This document shows positions 16,313 to 44,480 of a stretch of DNA of 64,000 nt, piece after piece; positions within the stretch are counted from its first letter, which is position 1; each line of letters opens with the position of its first letter. A program made the translations under genes and the position numbers. The DNA is taken from NCBI RefSeq assembly GCF_900106535.1, contig NZ_FNOH01000015.1:158586-222585 (forward strand), in the 5' to 3' direction. The DNA is from Myxococcus xanthus (GTDB taxonomy: Bacteria > Myxococcota > Myxococcia > Myxococcales > Myxococcaceae). The notes under the pieces were generated by a model. That model was not told where the DNA came from and made no database searches. It was given only the letters and a program-made list of their open reading frames with translations.

Positions 16313-18631
16313 TTGACGGAATCGAATCAGGCGGCGGTCGGGCTCGTCGTGAAGCTGCCCTTCGCGACGCCCGAGGAGTTCCTGGCGAAGTACGGCCCGA
16401 ATGTGAGCCGGGGTGGCATCTACCTGCGCGCACGCGCGGTGAAGCCGCCGGGGACGGCCGTCACCTTGGATCTCAAGCTGGCGGGCGGGGAACGCATCAT
16501 CCACGCGGCGGCTGTCGTTCACTACGTCACAGGTCAGGGCGGCCAGGGTGTGCTCGGCATGGGCCTGCGCTTCCTGAACGCGGATGCGCCCACCCGCCGG
16601 TTCCTGGATTCGCTGGTCGTCACCCTGCCCCACGCCCAGTCGGATGTTCCCCCGGTTCCTCCCAATGTAGGGCCACCGGACTACACCGTCACACCCACGG
16701 AGCAGGCGCCCGTCGCACTCGCCTCCGAGCTCTACGCGCCGGCCCCCGTGCCAGGCAGTGCTTCAGCCGAGGCAGCCGCCGCGCCGCCGCGGATGATCTC
16801 CAACGCGGCGTTGAACCTCAGCTCGGAGGACCCGAAGCGCGCCGGTGTCGTCATCGGCATCGACCTGGGGACGACGAACTCGTGCGCGGCCTACGTCCGC
16901 AACGGCAAGCCGGGCGTGCTGCCCAGCCGCGAGGGCCACAACACGGTGCCCTCCATCATCGCCGTCAACACGCGCGGCAAGCTGGTGGTGGGCCACCCCG
17001 CCAAGGGGCAGATGCTCACCAATCCGCGCCAGACGGTGTACGGCGCCAAGCGGCTGGTGGGCCGGCCCTTCGCGTCCCCGGTGGTGGAGCAGCTCAAGGA
17101 CCGCTTCCACTATGAGATCGCGGCCAGTGAGAATGGCGACGCGGGCGTGAAGCTGGGCGAGGACGTCTACACGCTCCAACAAATCTCCGCGCTCATCCTC
17201 CGGGAGGTCCGGGAGGTGGCGCAGAACCAGTTGGGCCATCAGGTGTCCCGCGCGGTCGTCACCGTTCCCGCCTACTACAACGACAACCAGCGCCAGGCGG
17301 TGCGCGAGGCCGGGAAGCTGGCGGGCCTGTACATCGAGCGCATCCTCAACGAGCCCACCTCGGCGGCGCTGGCCTATGGCTTCGGCCGCAAGCTGAACCA
17401 GCGCGTGCTCGTCTATGACCTGGGCGGTGGCACGTTCGACGCGTCGGTGCTGGAGCTGAACGACAACGTCTACGAGGTCATCTCCACCGGCGGCGACACG
17501 TTCCTGGGCGGCATCGACTTCGACTCCTCCCTTGTCACGTACCTCCTGGACGAGTTCCAGAAGACCACGGGCCGCGCGTTCCAAGGGGACCGGGTGGCCC
17601 TGCAGCGCATCAACGACGCGGCCGAGCGCGCCAAGTGCGCGCTGTCGGAGCGTTCGGAGGTGCGGGTGCACGTCGCGTTCGTGACGATGATCGACAGCAA
17701 GCCGTGCGACCTGGACGTCATGCTCTCGCGGCAGAAGCTGGTGGAGCTGACGGAGGGGTTGGTGGATCGCACCCTCCAGGTCTGCGAGGAGGTCCTCCGC
17801 GCGAAGAAGGTGACGCCGCAGGACATCGACGAGGTCATCCTCGTCGGTGGGCAGAGCCGCTTCCCGCTGGTGCACGAGAAGATCACGAAGTTCTTCGGCA
17901 AGCCGCCCAGCAAGGGCGTGCACCCGGACGAGGCCGTGGCGCTGGGCGCGGCGCTGCTGGCCCACAGCCTGGGGCAGTTGGAAGGCGTGGTGCTCATCGA
18001 CGTGCTGCCCATGGCCATTGGCGTGGGCCTGCCTGGTGGCCGCTTCAAGGCGGTGATGGAGCGCAACACGTCGCTGCCGTCGACGAAGAGCTACACCCTG
18101 GCCACGCACCGCGACGGCCAGACGGAGCTGGAGCTCACGGTGTTCCAGGGCGACTCCGACAAGGCCGCTGACAACGAGTACCTGGGCACGCTGAAGCTGG
18201 AGGGCCTGCCGAAGCTCCCGCGTGGCGCCGTGCAGGTGAACGTCACCTTCGAGGTCAGCAACGAGTCGCTGCTGAAGGTCACCGCGCGCGAGGCCTCGTC
18301 GGGCCGCGAGGTGACGAGCACCTTCACCACACGCGACACCCCGGAGGCCGTGAAGGCGCGGCTGGCGCAGCTCGAGTCGGAGGCGCCGCCGGCGCCTGGG
18401 CCGGCAGCCGCGGCACGGAGCGCGGGCCACGCCGGGGCCACGGCCACGGGGCCAGCCGCTCCGGTGAAGGTGCCCATGGCCACGGCCGCCTCCGCGTCGG
18501 CCGCGCGGCCGGTGCTCGTTCGGCCCGCGTCATCGGCTCCCGTGTCCTCGATTCCCTCTGTCAGTGTGGCTGTTGCACCCAAGCAGAAGGGCTTCATGGG
18601 GTGGCTCAAGGGGTTGTTCGGAAGAGCCTGA
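16313..18631 (+). CDS. PilZ-Hsp70 fusion protein (DnaK-like, no lid)
   Basis: A 772-residue two-part protein. Residues 1-105 form a PilZ-like domain of the myxobacterial TIGR02266 type (VSRGGIYLRAR, LGMGLRFLNAD). A Pro/Ala-rich linker leads to an Hsp70 unit from about residue 180: phosphate-1 GIDLGTTNS (182), NEPTSAALAYGFG, phosphate-2 YDLGGGTFD, adenosine motif VGGQSRFP, and a beta-type substrate-binding domain (TSLPSTKSYTLATH, LTVFQGDS). The helical lid of DnaK is replaced by a long Ala/Pro-rich segment ending in an amphipathic GFMGWLKGLFGRA. The start is TTG at 16313, 8 nt after AGGA. No DnaJ or GrpE gene is nearby. The role is unknown; M. xanthus has other non-canonical Hsp70 proteins (for example SglK) in motility and development. 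Confidence 0.85.
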   Translation: MTESNQAAVGLVVKLPFATPEEFLAKYGPNVSRGGIYLRARAVKPPGTAVTLDLKLAGGERIIHAAAVVHYVTGQGGQGVLGMGLRFLNADAPTRRFLDSLVVTLPHAQSDVPPVPPNVGPPDYTVTPTEQAPVALASELYAPAPVPGSASAEAAAAPPRMISNAALNLSSEDPKRAGVVIGIDLGTTNSCAAYVRNGKPGVLPSREGHNTVPSIIAVNTRGKLVVGHPAKGQMLTNPRQTVYGAKRLVGRPFASPVVEQLKDRFHYEIAASENGDAGVKLGEDVYTLQQISALILREVREVAQNQLGHQVSRAVVTVPAYYNDNQRQAVREAGKLAGLYIERILNEPTSAALAYGFGRKLNQRVLVYDLGGGTFDASVLELNDNVYEVISTGGDTFLGGIDFDSSLVTYLLDEFQKTTGRAFQGDRVALQRINDAAERAKCALSERSEVRVHVAFVTMIDSKPCDLDVMLSRQKLVELTEGLVDRTLQVCEEVLRAKKVTPQDIDEVILVGGQSRFPLVHEKITKFFGKPPSKGVHPDEAVALGAALLAHSLGQLEGVVLIDVLPMAIGVGLPGGRFKAVMERNTSLPSTKSYTLATHRDGQTELELTVFQGDSDKAADNEYLGTLKLEGLPKLPRGAVQVNVTFEVSNESLLKVTAREASSGREVTSTFTTRDTPEAVKARLAQLESEAPPAPGPAAAARSAGHAGATATGPAAPVKVPMATAASASAARPVLVRPASSAPVSSIPSVSVAVAPKQKGFMGWLKGLFGRA

Positions 18632-18773
18632 AAACGCGCACTGCGTGCCCTGCTCGCACTCCGTGTCATGTGTAGTTCCGGGAATTTTCCGGTGAACCTG
18701 GCCAGACCCTAGAAGGTCGGATTTGCCTGCTATGTAGCGCCTCGCTTCCTTCCGGACAGACGAGCGCGCTCCC

Positions 18774-37566
<18,793 letters not shown>

Positions 37567-37580
<14 letters not shown>

Positions 37581-40128
37581 GGAGGAACTCGACGCCCAGG
37601 CCTAGCTCCTTGAAGTACTTGGGCGTCCCTCGGATGAGCCGCCGCTCTCCCTCCGTCTTCTTGAGGAGGTAGACCGGCATCGTGAGGCGCACGCCCACCA
37701 TCTCCGCCAGGTCCACGCCCAGGCGGGCCTCCGGGACCGTCAGCGCCCATTCATTGGGCTTGCTGAGGTAGCCCGCGGAAACGCCCAGTCCGGCGCGCCA
37801 CCGGACGTACGGCCCCAGGTCGAGGAACGGAATCGCGCCGGAGAAGCCGTCCATGTCGGAGACACAGTCGATGTAGAGGCCCAGCGAGGCCCAACGGATG
37901 CGGGTGTCGTTGGGCACGAGCTGGTCCATGTCCCGCACACCCAGCCCGGACAGCACGGCGCCGAAGCGCCACTCATTGCGGCTGTAGGCGTAGTCCTCGC
38001 GTCCCTGCTCGGACGCCAGGAACGGAAGCTCCACGCCCACACCCACACCGCGCTGGCGCATGGCGCTGAGCGTCCAGACATGGTGCGGTTTCGAATACGT
38101 CAGCCACTCGTCCAGGAGCGCGGCGCCCGCGGGACGGAGCGGAATCTTGAGGTTGCCCCGCTGCTGCGTGACGAGGCTGTGGAAGGCGGTGCCCACGCGT
38201 TGGCGGACCGGGATGAGGTCCTCTCGGGTCCCCGTGGCTTCAATCCCCTCCATGACGCCTTCGCTGTACTGGTAGCCCACGTCGCCCAGCACGGTGAGAA
38301 GGTCGTCGACCTGTCCCTTCCGGAGCTGTCCCGCTTCCGCCTTCTGCGTCAGGGCATTGGTGGCCTGACGCAGCCGCCCCAACTGCGGCGTCGTCGTGCA
38401 GTCATTGCCCACGACGCAGCGGAAGCCGGCCGAGTCGATGCCCAGGACGTTCAGCACGCGGAGCTCACGATCCCTCAGGCGCTCCTTGCCGGCGCGAGGC
38501 ACCAGCAGGTCGACGGCGCGCGTCGAGGTGAGCTGGGTCGACAGGAAGCGGATGGCGTCCTGCATGCCACGGTAGAAGTCGTGCTCGCGGAAGCGCCGGT
38601 CGAAGAAGCCCATCATCGCGAACTGGAACTCCGACGGGAGCACGGACGTGCGGCGAGGAATCTGGATGCGGCCCGACAGATTGATGTCGTGCTCCAGCGT
38701 GTTGAGCACGGCGCTGTCGCGCGCGGCGTTCAGCACGTTGCCCAGGTGCTGGAAGTAGGCTTCGTCCAAGGGGCTGCGGGAGCGATCCGGCCGTTCGGGC
38801 GGTGATGCCCAGTCCCAGGCGACCGCGTCCTGGTCCAGGTAGACGACGGGGAAGCGCTCGCGATTGAGCGTCGTCTCTCGCGAGGTGCTGCGCTCCACCC
38901 ACCGCGAGCCGAGCCGCACCGCCAGGTCCACGGGGTTGTTGTTGAGCACGCCGCCGTCAATGAGCTTGAGGGACTCCAGGGGCCCCCATTGCGTCTGGTT
39001 GAAGAAGGAGACCTCGACGGGGACAGGCGGGAACGCGAGCGGAAAGGCCCCGGAGGCCTGCGGCGTGAGCAGCAGGTTCGACAGGGACACCTCGTGTCCG
39101 CCGTCGCCCGTTGGTTGGGCGCCCAGCGCCGGGTAGTATGCGAGCTCCTTCGGCTTCACCCCGATGTGGGGGAACGACGCGCTCGCCGCGCCCTCCATGA
39201 ATGGCAGCCGGGCGGTGAGCTTCCCTTCGCCCTGCGTCATCACCTGGACGACCAGCTTCTCCGTCACGCGCTTCAGCTTGAACTGGGCGTCGGGTCCGCC
39301 CTCGCCGAAGGGAACTTCGCGCCCGCGCAGGTTCGTCACGGTGATGCCGTAGGCGAAGGTGCAGTCCTCCTTGAAGCGGGTCGTCTGGGCCTTCTTCAGG
39401 ATGAGCTGCAGGGTGTCCTGCATGTGGGGCTCGCTGAAGAGGTGCGTGCCCTGAGGTGGCTCATTCCGCTCTTCGGGGAGCAGCCGCCCCAGGTCGAGCT
39501 GGTCGATCCACACGGTCCAGAAGAGGCTCTGCTCTGGAGACCACGTGGGCTGGGCGAACGCCGTGTCACACGAGGCCAGTCCCCCGAGCAGCGCGTTCAC
39601 CGCCCCCGCCGAGGCGCCCGTCCACACTCGCGGCGCCGGGTTGCCCAGGTCTGCCTGTGCGCCTTCTCGCTGCGCGACGCTCCAGAACCGGACCAGCGTG
39701 GAGAGGAACCCCGCCTGATACGCGCCCAGGCTGATGCCGCCGCTGACGACCAGGGCCGGCGCGCTGCGCTCCGTCTCCTCGGCCAGGGCACGGGCCCGTG
39801 CGGGGTCTTCGATGTGCAGCGGCAGGAACGGCGTTCCCTCGGGGACGAGCGCGTTGTCCTTCGCGAAGGCGCCACCATTCGGCGGAACGGGCGGCACCTC
39901 GGGGCTCACCGCTGGAACGTCTTCAGTGACAGCGCTGGCCGGCACCTCGCCCGGTTCGGCTTCGGGTGGCGCCGCTTGCGCATCAGGTGGGGCGTCCACC
40001 GGCACGGGGTTGGCGGGCGTGGAGGAGTCCTCGGCCTCGGAGGGGGCCGGTGGGACGGCTTGCGCCTGCGCGGTGCTGGTGGCTGCGAGCAGGACCACGG
40101 CACAGGCACGAAGAAGGATTTTGGGCAT
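37567..40128 (-). CDS. Patatin-like phospholipase with possible outer-membrane barrel
   Basis: An 853-residue protein with signal peptide (PKILLRACAVVLLAATSTAQA), a Pro/Ala-rich segment to about residue 110, then a patatin domain. Its oxyanion loop is SGGISLGAYQAG, the nucleophile motif TGASAGAV (GxSxG) and the catalytic Asp motif LIDGGVLNNNP. The C-terminal 250 residues alternate polar and hydrophobic strands and end with a terminal Trp (GLGVEFLLTRW), like the last strand of outer-membrane beta-barrels; this recalls type V-linked PlpD-like patatins but no POTRA domain is obvious. Likely a lipid acyl hydrolase at the cell surface. ATG at 40128 gives the signal peptide. Its 3' end overlaps the NRPS 3' end by 14 bp on the opposite strand. 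Confidence 0.85.
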
Positions 40129-40251
40129 TCGCGGGCTCAGATGAAGGTCGACGTTGAGGCTATCCCTCAATCCTGACCCTGATCCCGGAAGCCCGGCAAC
40201 CACGGAAGGCACCGGGGAAGCTGTCGTCCCCGGCGCCCTGGGTTCAAAGGC

Positions 40252-41031
40252 CTACGACTTCTGCAGCTCGTGTGAGCTGTCGGCGGCGGCCTGCTCCGGC
40301 GCCGCGACGAACAGGGCGTCGCCCGTGCTGGACACCTGGGGACGCAGCGGCGCGGCCACGGACTCGTGGACCAGCGCGGGAACCGCCACGGGCTCCACGA
40401 TGGCGGCGGCCTGGGCGCGCTGCGCGGCCTGCCGGCGGCGCCACACGAAGTAGCCGATGGCGGCCACGGCCAGCACGCCCATCACGGCGAACTGCCCTTC
40501 CTTGAACTTGGAGATCATCGTGTCCAGCTCGCCACCGAAGTGGAAGCCGAGCCAGATGAACACGGGCGCGGACAGCAGCGCGGCCAGGCCGTCCCAGAAG
40601 ATGAAGCGCCAGTAGGACATGCCCACGGAGCCCGCGGTGAAGTACGTCACGGCGCGCACGCCCGGCATGAAGCGGGCGATGCAGACGATCTTCTGGCCGT
40701 GCTTGACGAAGAGGCCTTCCACCTTCGCGCGTTTCTCGGGTGTGACGATGCGGGCGAAGAAGCCACCGCCGCCTTCACGCCCCAGCCGCCCACCCAGCCG
40801 GCGGCCGGCGAGGTAGATGAGGCTGTCGCCAACGATGATGCCCGCGAAGCCGACCACCATCATGACCGATAGGTTGGCGGCCCCCTTGTGGGCCAGGAAG
40901 CCCCCGAGGATGAGGGAGATGTCCTCCGGCAGAGGGACACCCAGTCCGCAGGCCACCAGGATGCCGAACACCGTGGCATAGGCGAAGACGCCCTGAGAGT
41001 CGCCGAGGAGGTTGGTGAGAAGTTCTTGCAC
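40252..41031 (-). CDS. DedA family membrane protein
   Basis: A 259-residue integral membrane protein of the DedA (SNARE-associated / VTT) family, some of which flip undecaprenyl phosphate or phospholipids. The motifs GVPLPEDISLILGG and the re-entrant loop GDSLIYLAGRRLG are present, followed by ARFMPGVRAVTYFTAG with the conserved Arg residues, and a final transmembrane helix (VMGVLAVAAIGYFVW). The C-terminal 55 residues are an Ala-rich tail not seen in most DedA proteins. It lies 123 bp upstream of the patatin gene on the same strand, so co-transcription is possible. Confidence 0.9.
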   Translation of the reverse strand: MQELLTNLLGDSQGVFAYATVFGILVACGLGVPLPEDISLILGGFLAHKGAANLSVMMVVGFAGIIVGDSLIYLAGRRLGGRLGREGGGGFFARIVTPEKRAKVEGLFVKHGQKIVCIARFMPGVRAVTYFTAGSVGMSYWRFIFWDGLAALLSAPVFIWLGFHFGGELDTMISKFKEGQFAVMGVLAVAAIGYFVWRRRQAAQRAQAAAIVEPVAVPALVHESVAAPLRPQVSSTGDALFVAAPEQAAADSSHELQKS

Positions 41032-41440
41032 GCGTCGTCCTGTCCGTTCACGTCCGAAGGGCCCGCCCCGGCAGTCACCTGAGGCCGCCCCTCTAGCGCC
41101 CAGACATCAACCGGGCGCGGGTCGTCAAAACTCCGGGTCAACAAGGGGAACCGACCCCAAAAATCCCTGAAACCCGGCCTCTGCTTGGGCCCTCTTCGGC
41201 GCCCGTCGTCTCTACTTATTCTCCGACCGCCGCCTCCCGCTGCCCCACTGTCCCGACGTCTCGCTGCCCCTTCGGGCAGCCTGCCCACCTGGGTTCCAAT
41301 CGTCCAGGAGGCCCATGCCACCTCGGCCCGCACCGCGGAATGAGGTGCGAGCGCTAGCCACCAGGCCCTACTCGAGACCCGCACAGCCAGCGCTGCCGCG
41401 CAGCTTAACCACCGCCCGCCCGGATGGCGTCTCCTTCAGC
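41032..41440. other. Intergenic region, 409 bp, no gene seen
   Basis: Between DedA and the cyclic-nucleotide-binding gene, both minus strand. Two TTGAC-like boxes occur on the minus strand near 41128-41146 but without a convincing -10 at normal spacing. No ORF with family-like features, RNA gene or repeat was recognised. It should contain the dedA promoter and the end of the upstream operon. Confidence 0.5.
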
Positions 41441-41911
41441 TCAGGCCGCGGGCGCTTTTCCGATGAGCGTGCGCAGCATGTCCCGGTTGTCCCGGGCCTT
41501 CTGGCCGAAGTGCGCGACGATGCCCATCAGCAGCTTCACGCAGGCCTGCGGCTTGGTGGCCAGGAGTTTCTGGAAATCCGCGGCGCGAATCTCAAGGGCC
41601 GACACGTCGGTGACGGCGGTGGCGGTGCACAGCCGCTCACCCTTCTGCACCAGGGCCAGCTCTCCCAGGGGCTCGCCGGAGCCGACCTCCCCCAGGGACA
41701 CATCCTCACCTCCGGCGCTCTTGCCGCTCAGGCGCACGGTGCCCTCACCCACGATGAGGAGTGACTCCCCCGTCTTGCCTTCGGCGAAGAGCACGGTTCC
41801 CTTGGGGAACGCACGCGTGACGGCGACCCCGGCGAAAATCTGGATGCCGGTGTCCGTGAAACCCTTGAACAGCGGACACGCCTTGAGCGTTGTGGCAGGC
41901 ACGAGAGCCAT
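41441..41911 (-). CDS. Cyclic nucleotide-binding domain protein
   Basis: A 156-residue protein that is little more than one cNMP-binding (CAP_ED) domain: LFKGFTDTGIQIFAGV, then FPKGTVLFAEGKTGESLLIV and the phosphate-binding cassette region PLGELALVQKGERL. The Glu and Arg of the cassette are kept while the usual following small residue is Leu, so ligand binding is uncertain. There is no DNA-binding domain, so it is not a CRP-type regulator by itself. It may act as a sensor partner. It is the last gene of a likely operon with gamma carbonic anhydrase (41 bp upstream) and miaB. Confidence 0.85.
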   Translation of the reverse strand: MALVPATTLKACPLFKGFTDTGIQIFAGVAVTRAFPKGTVLFAEGKTGESLLIVGEGTVRLSGKSAGGEDVSLGEVGSGEPLGELALVQKGERLCTATAVTDVSALEIRAADFQKLLATKPQACVKLLMGIVAHFGQKARDNRDMLRTLIGKAPAA

Positions 41912-41952
41912 GGATGTGCTCCTAACACGCCCAGCGTAGGCTCGCGAGCGAC

Positions 41953-42468
41953 TCAGCGGTCCGTGTGGTACTCGGCCGCGAGCAGCACGTAGTGCTGCGC
42001 GGACATCAAGAGGAACTCACGCTCCGTCTCGGTGATGGGGCGCTTCACCCGGCCCGGGGAGCCCACCACCAGGGAGCCTGGGGGAATCTTCGTGCCCGGC
42101 GTCAGCAGGGCTCCCGCGCCGATGATGCAGTCGTCCCCCACTTCCGCGTCGTCCATCACGGTGGCGCCCATGCCCACCAGCACCCGGTTGCCGATGGTGC
42201 ACCCATGGAGGATGACGTGGTGCCCCACCGTCACGTCGTCCCCCACCGTGGTGGCGGACCTGCCGCTGGTGACATGAATCAGGGACAGGTCCTGCACGTT
42301 GGTGCGCTTCCCGATGCGGATGGGATTCACGTCCCCGCGCAGCACGCAGTTGAACCAGATGGAGGAGTCCTCCCCCACCTCGATGTCACCCACCAACTGG
42401 GCGGAGTCGTCCACGAAGCAGCCCGGGTGGACGCGGGGGGAGACACCTCGGAATGGCCTCTGGGGCAT
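41953..42468 (-). CDS. Gamma carbonic anhydrase family protein
   Basis: A 171-residue left-handed beta-helix protein with hexapeptide repeats (VGDDVTVGHHVILHGC, VGMGATVMDDAEVGD). The three zinc-ligand histidines of gamma carbonic anhydrases fit LIHVT, GHHV and ILHGC, and RGDV with the conserved Arg/Asp is present. Members of this short type (YrdA, PaaY, CaiE relatives) may be carbonic anhydrases or acyl-CoA-related proteins. ATG at 42468, 4 bp after miaB, so translation is probably coupled. Confidence 0.88.
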   Translation of the reverse strand: MPQRPFRGVSPRVHPGCFVDDSAQLVGDIEVGEDSSIWFNCVLRGDVNPIRIGKRTNVQDLSLIHVTSGRSATTVGDDVTVGHHVILHGCTIGNRVLVGMGATVMDDAEVGDDCIIGAGALLTPGTKIPPGSLVVGSPGRVKRPITETEREFLLMSAQHYVLLAAEYHTDR

Positions 42469-42472
42469 GGGG

Positions 42473-43861
42473 CTACGCCTCCGCGACGACGTGGAACGGC
42501 GCCTCGGCCATGGGCACCGGCAGCGGCTCCACCGTGGGGGGCTTGAGCAGGGCCACCTGCTTGCCCGCGAGCTGGTTGGGCGTGGCGCGCTCCACCTTCA
42601 CCGTCACGAAGGAGCCCGCGGGGGCGTCCCCATCGAAGTTGACGGTGCGGTTCTCCGGCGTGCGGCCGAAGCGCTTGGTGGCGTCGTAGCGCGAGTGCCC
42701 CTCCACCATGACCTCCACTTCCGAGCCCACGAGCGCCGCGGTGATTTCGCCGCTGATGCGCCGCTGCAGCTTCTGCAGCCGCTCCAGGCGGGCAATCTTC
42801 ACCTCGTGCGGCACCGGACCCCAGTCCTTCTCGCGCAGGGCCGCGCCCGTCTTGGGCCGCGGGCTGTAGACGAAGGAGAACTGGTTGTCGTAGCGGACCT
42901 GCTCGGTCAGCTGCATCGTCATCTCGAACTCCTCCTCGGTCTCCCCGGGGAAGCCGACGATGATGTCCGTGGTGACGGCGATGCCCGGCCGCGCCTCGCG
43001 CAGCTTCGCCAGGCGCTCCAGGTACTGCACCACCGTGTAGTCGCGGCGCATCATCTTGAGGATGCGGTCGCTGCCGCACTGCACCGGCAGGTGGAAATGC
43101 GGGGTGATCTTCGGCTGGACGCGGAAGGCTTCGATCAGCTCGTCGGACAGGTCATGCGGGTGGCTGGTGGTGAAGCGCACGCGCTCGATGCCGGGGACCT
43201 CCGCGGTGCGCAGCAAGAGCTGCGCGAAGGAGATGCCGCCCGCGTACGAGTTCACGTTCTGGCCGATGAGCGTCACCTCGCGCACGCCCACCTTCGCCAG
43301 GTCCGCCACCTCGACGAGCACGTCGGGGAACGCCCGGCTCACCTCGCGGCCACGCGTGTGCGGCACGATGCAGAACGAGCAGACGTTGTCGCAGCCCTTC
43401 ATCACCGTGACGAACTCGGTGACCTTGCCGCGGGACGTCTCCGGGTCGGCGCGCGGGAAGACGTACTCCTCCGAGTTCACGAAGGCCGTCTCCACCACCC
43501 GCTCCCGCTCCGCGGACACCCGGCCGATGATGTCCGGCAGGCGCGCGATGTTGTCGGGGCCGAAGACGAAGTCCAGGTACGGCACCTTCTTGAGGAGCTT
43601 GTCCTTCTCCTGCTGCGCCACGCACCCGCCCACGCCAATCAGCGCGCCACGGCTGGCCTTCACCGGCTTGTACCGCCCCAGGGCGGACAGCATCTTGTCC
43701 TCTGCCTTCTCCCGGATGGAGCAGGTGTTGAGGATGATGAGGTCGGCGTTGTCCGGCACCGGCGTCGGCGCGTAGGACATCTGGCTCAACACCTCGCTCA
43801 TGCGGAGCGAGTCGTTGACGTTCATCTGGCAGCCGAAGGTGTGGATGAAATAGCGCTTCAT
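42473..43861 (-). CDS. miaB: tRNA-2-methylthio-N6-dimethylallyladenosine synthase
   Basis: A 462-residue radical SAM methylthiotransferase that adds the methylthio group to i6A37 of tRNAs. The N-terminal UPF0004 domain has its three Fe-S cysteines (FGCQMNVND, NTCSIRE, GGCVAQ). The radical SAM cluster motif is CDNVCSFC, followed by PHTRGREVSR. A TRAM domain at the C-terminus (VEVMVEGHSR, GSFVTVKVERA) binds RNA. The KMKRYFIHTF-type start is the standard one. The length equals typical MiaB. It is the upstream gene of a three-gene operon with gamma carbonic anhydrase and the cNMP-binding protein. Confidence 0.95.
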   Translation of the reverse strand: MKRYFIHTFGCQMNVNDSLRMSEVLSQMSYAPTPVPDNADLIILNTCSIREKAEDKMLSALGRYKPVKASRGALIGVGGCVAQQEKDKLLKKVPYLDFVFGPDNIARLPDIIGRVSAERERVVETAFVNSEEYVFPRADPETSRGKVTEFVTVMKGCDNVCSFCIVPHTRGREVSRAFPDVLVEVADLAKVGVREVTLIGQNVNSYAGGISFAQLLLRTAEVPGIERVRFTTSHPHDLSDELIEAFRVQPKITPHFHLPVQCGSDRILKMMRRDYTVVQYLERLAKLREARPGIAVTTDIIVGFPGETEEEFEMTMQLTEQVRYDNQFSFVYSPRPKTGAALREKDWGPVPHEVKIARLERLQKLQRRISGEITAALVGSEVEVMVEGHSRYDATKRFGRTPENRTVNFDGDAPAGSFVTVKVERATPNQLAGKQVALLKPPTVEPLPVPMAEAPFHVVAEA

Positions 43862-43934
43862 GGAAGAACCCTGAGCAAGTACGTGCCCTTATCCGATGGC
43901 CGGACGCGGAATGCAACCAGCCGCCCGCCCGCCT

Positions 43935-44444
43935 TCATCCCCGGCTGAGCAGGTGCGTCAGGCGGGTGTGCAGGTCCACCAGCTCCGCTTCGCGGGCCCG
44001 GAGCAGCACCAGTGCGTCCTCGCCGTAACGCCGCGCCAGGGCATTGGTTTCGCGCTCCTGCTTGGCCAGCTCGTCCTGGATGCGGCCCTGGAGCTCGTCC
44101 GCCGCGCCGCCCTGGAGCTGCCCCAGCTTGTCCTGGAGCTTGCGGACCGCCCAGCGCCGCCCGCCGAAGGCTCGCAGCAGCGCGCTGCCCTGCTCCGCCG
44201 TCTTGGGGTCCAGCCCGGACGCGGCCAGGGCCTCGGTGTGGGCCTTGGCCAGGGTCTCCGTTCCCTGCCCGGAGGCCTGGGCAAGGTAGGTCTGCTGGTA
44301 GCAGACCAGGGCGTCGAGCATCGCCGCGTCCAGCGGGGGGGCGGCCCAGCGGAGGGTGCGGTCGTCGGCGGCGGTGAGGTCCGTGGACGACTCCCGGTTG
44401 GGGACGTCCTGGAAGCCGTTGTCGTCGAAGAGGAAGGAAGACAT
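43935..44444 (-). CDS. Unknown coiled-coil-like protein beside VWA gene
   Basis: A 169-residue protein with no recognised family. It has an acidic N-terminus (SSFLFDDNGFQDVP), then helices rich in Ala, Gln, Leu and Glu with heptad-like spacing, mainly in the last 80 residues (WAVRKLQDKLGQLQGG, RIQDELAKQERETNALARR, LVDLHTRLTHLLSRG). It has neither signal peptide nor membrane segment. It starts 36 bp after the VWA gene stop on the same strand, so the two are probably co-transcribed and may act together. Confidence 0.7.
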   Translation of the reverse strand: MSSFLFDDNGFQDVPNRESSTDLTAADDRTLRWAAPPLDAAMLDALVCYQQTYLAQASGQGTETLAKAHTEALAASGLDPKTAEQGSALLRAFGGRRWAVRKLQDKLGQLQGGAADELQGRIQDELAKQERETNALARRYGEDALVLLRAREAELVDLHTRLTHLLSRG

Positions 44445-44480
44445 GGGGAGGTGCCTTGCGGGGGGGGAATGGGCCCGGGA

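Noticed and set aside
16763..18430. 555-codon open frame antisense to the Hsp70 fusion
   Set aside because: Low-complexity His/Arg/Leu-rich translation and full overlap with a gene having intact Hsp70 motifs.
18632..18773. Sigma-54-type promoter before the NRPS (TGGCC...TTGC)
   Set aside because: Spacing and GG/GC doublets do not match the -24/-12 consensus; a possible -10 TATGTA at 18731 lacks a proper -35.
41315..41764. Plus-strand frame starting in the DedA upstream gap
   Set aside because: Runs antisense through the cNMP-binding gene and lacks any domain feature.
42299..43948. 549-codon plus-strand frame across gamma carbonic anhydrase and miaB
   Set aside because: Antisense shadow; both minus-strand genes have complete catalytic motifs.
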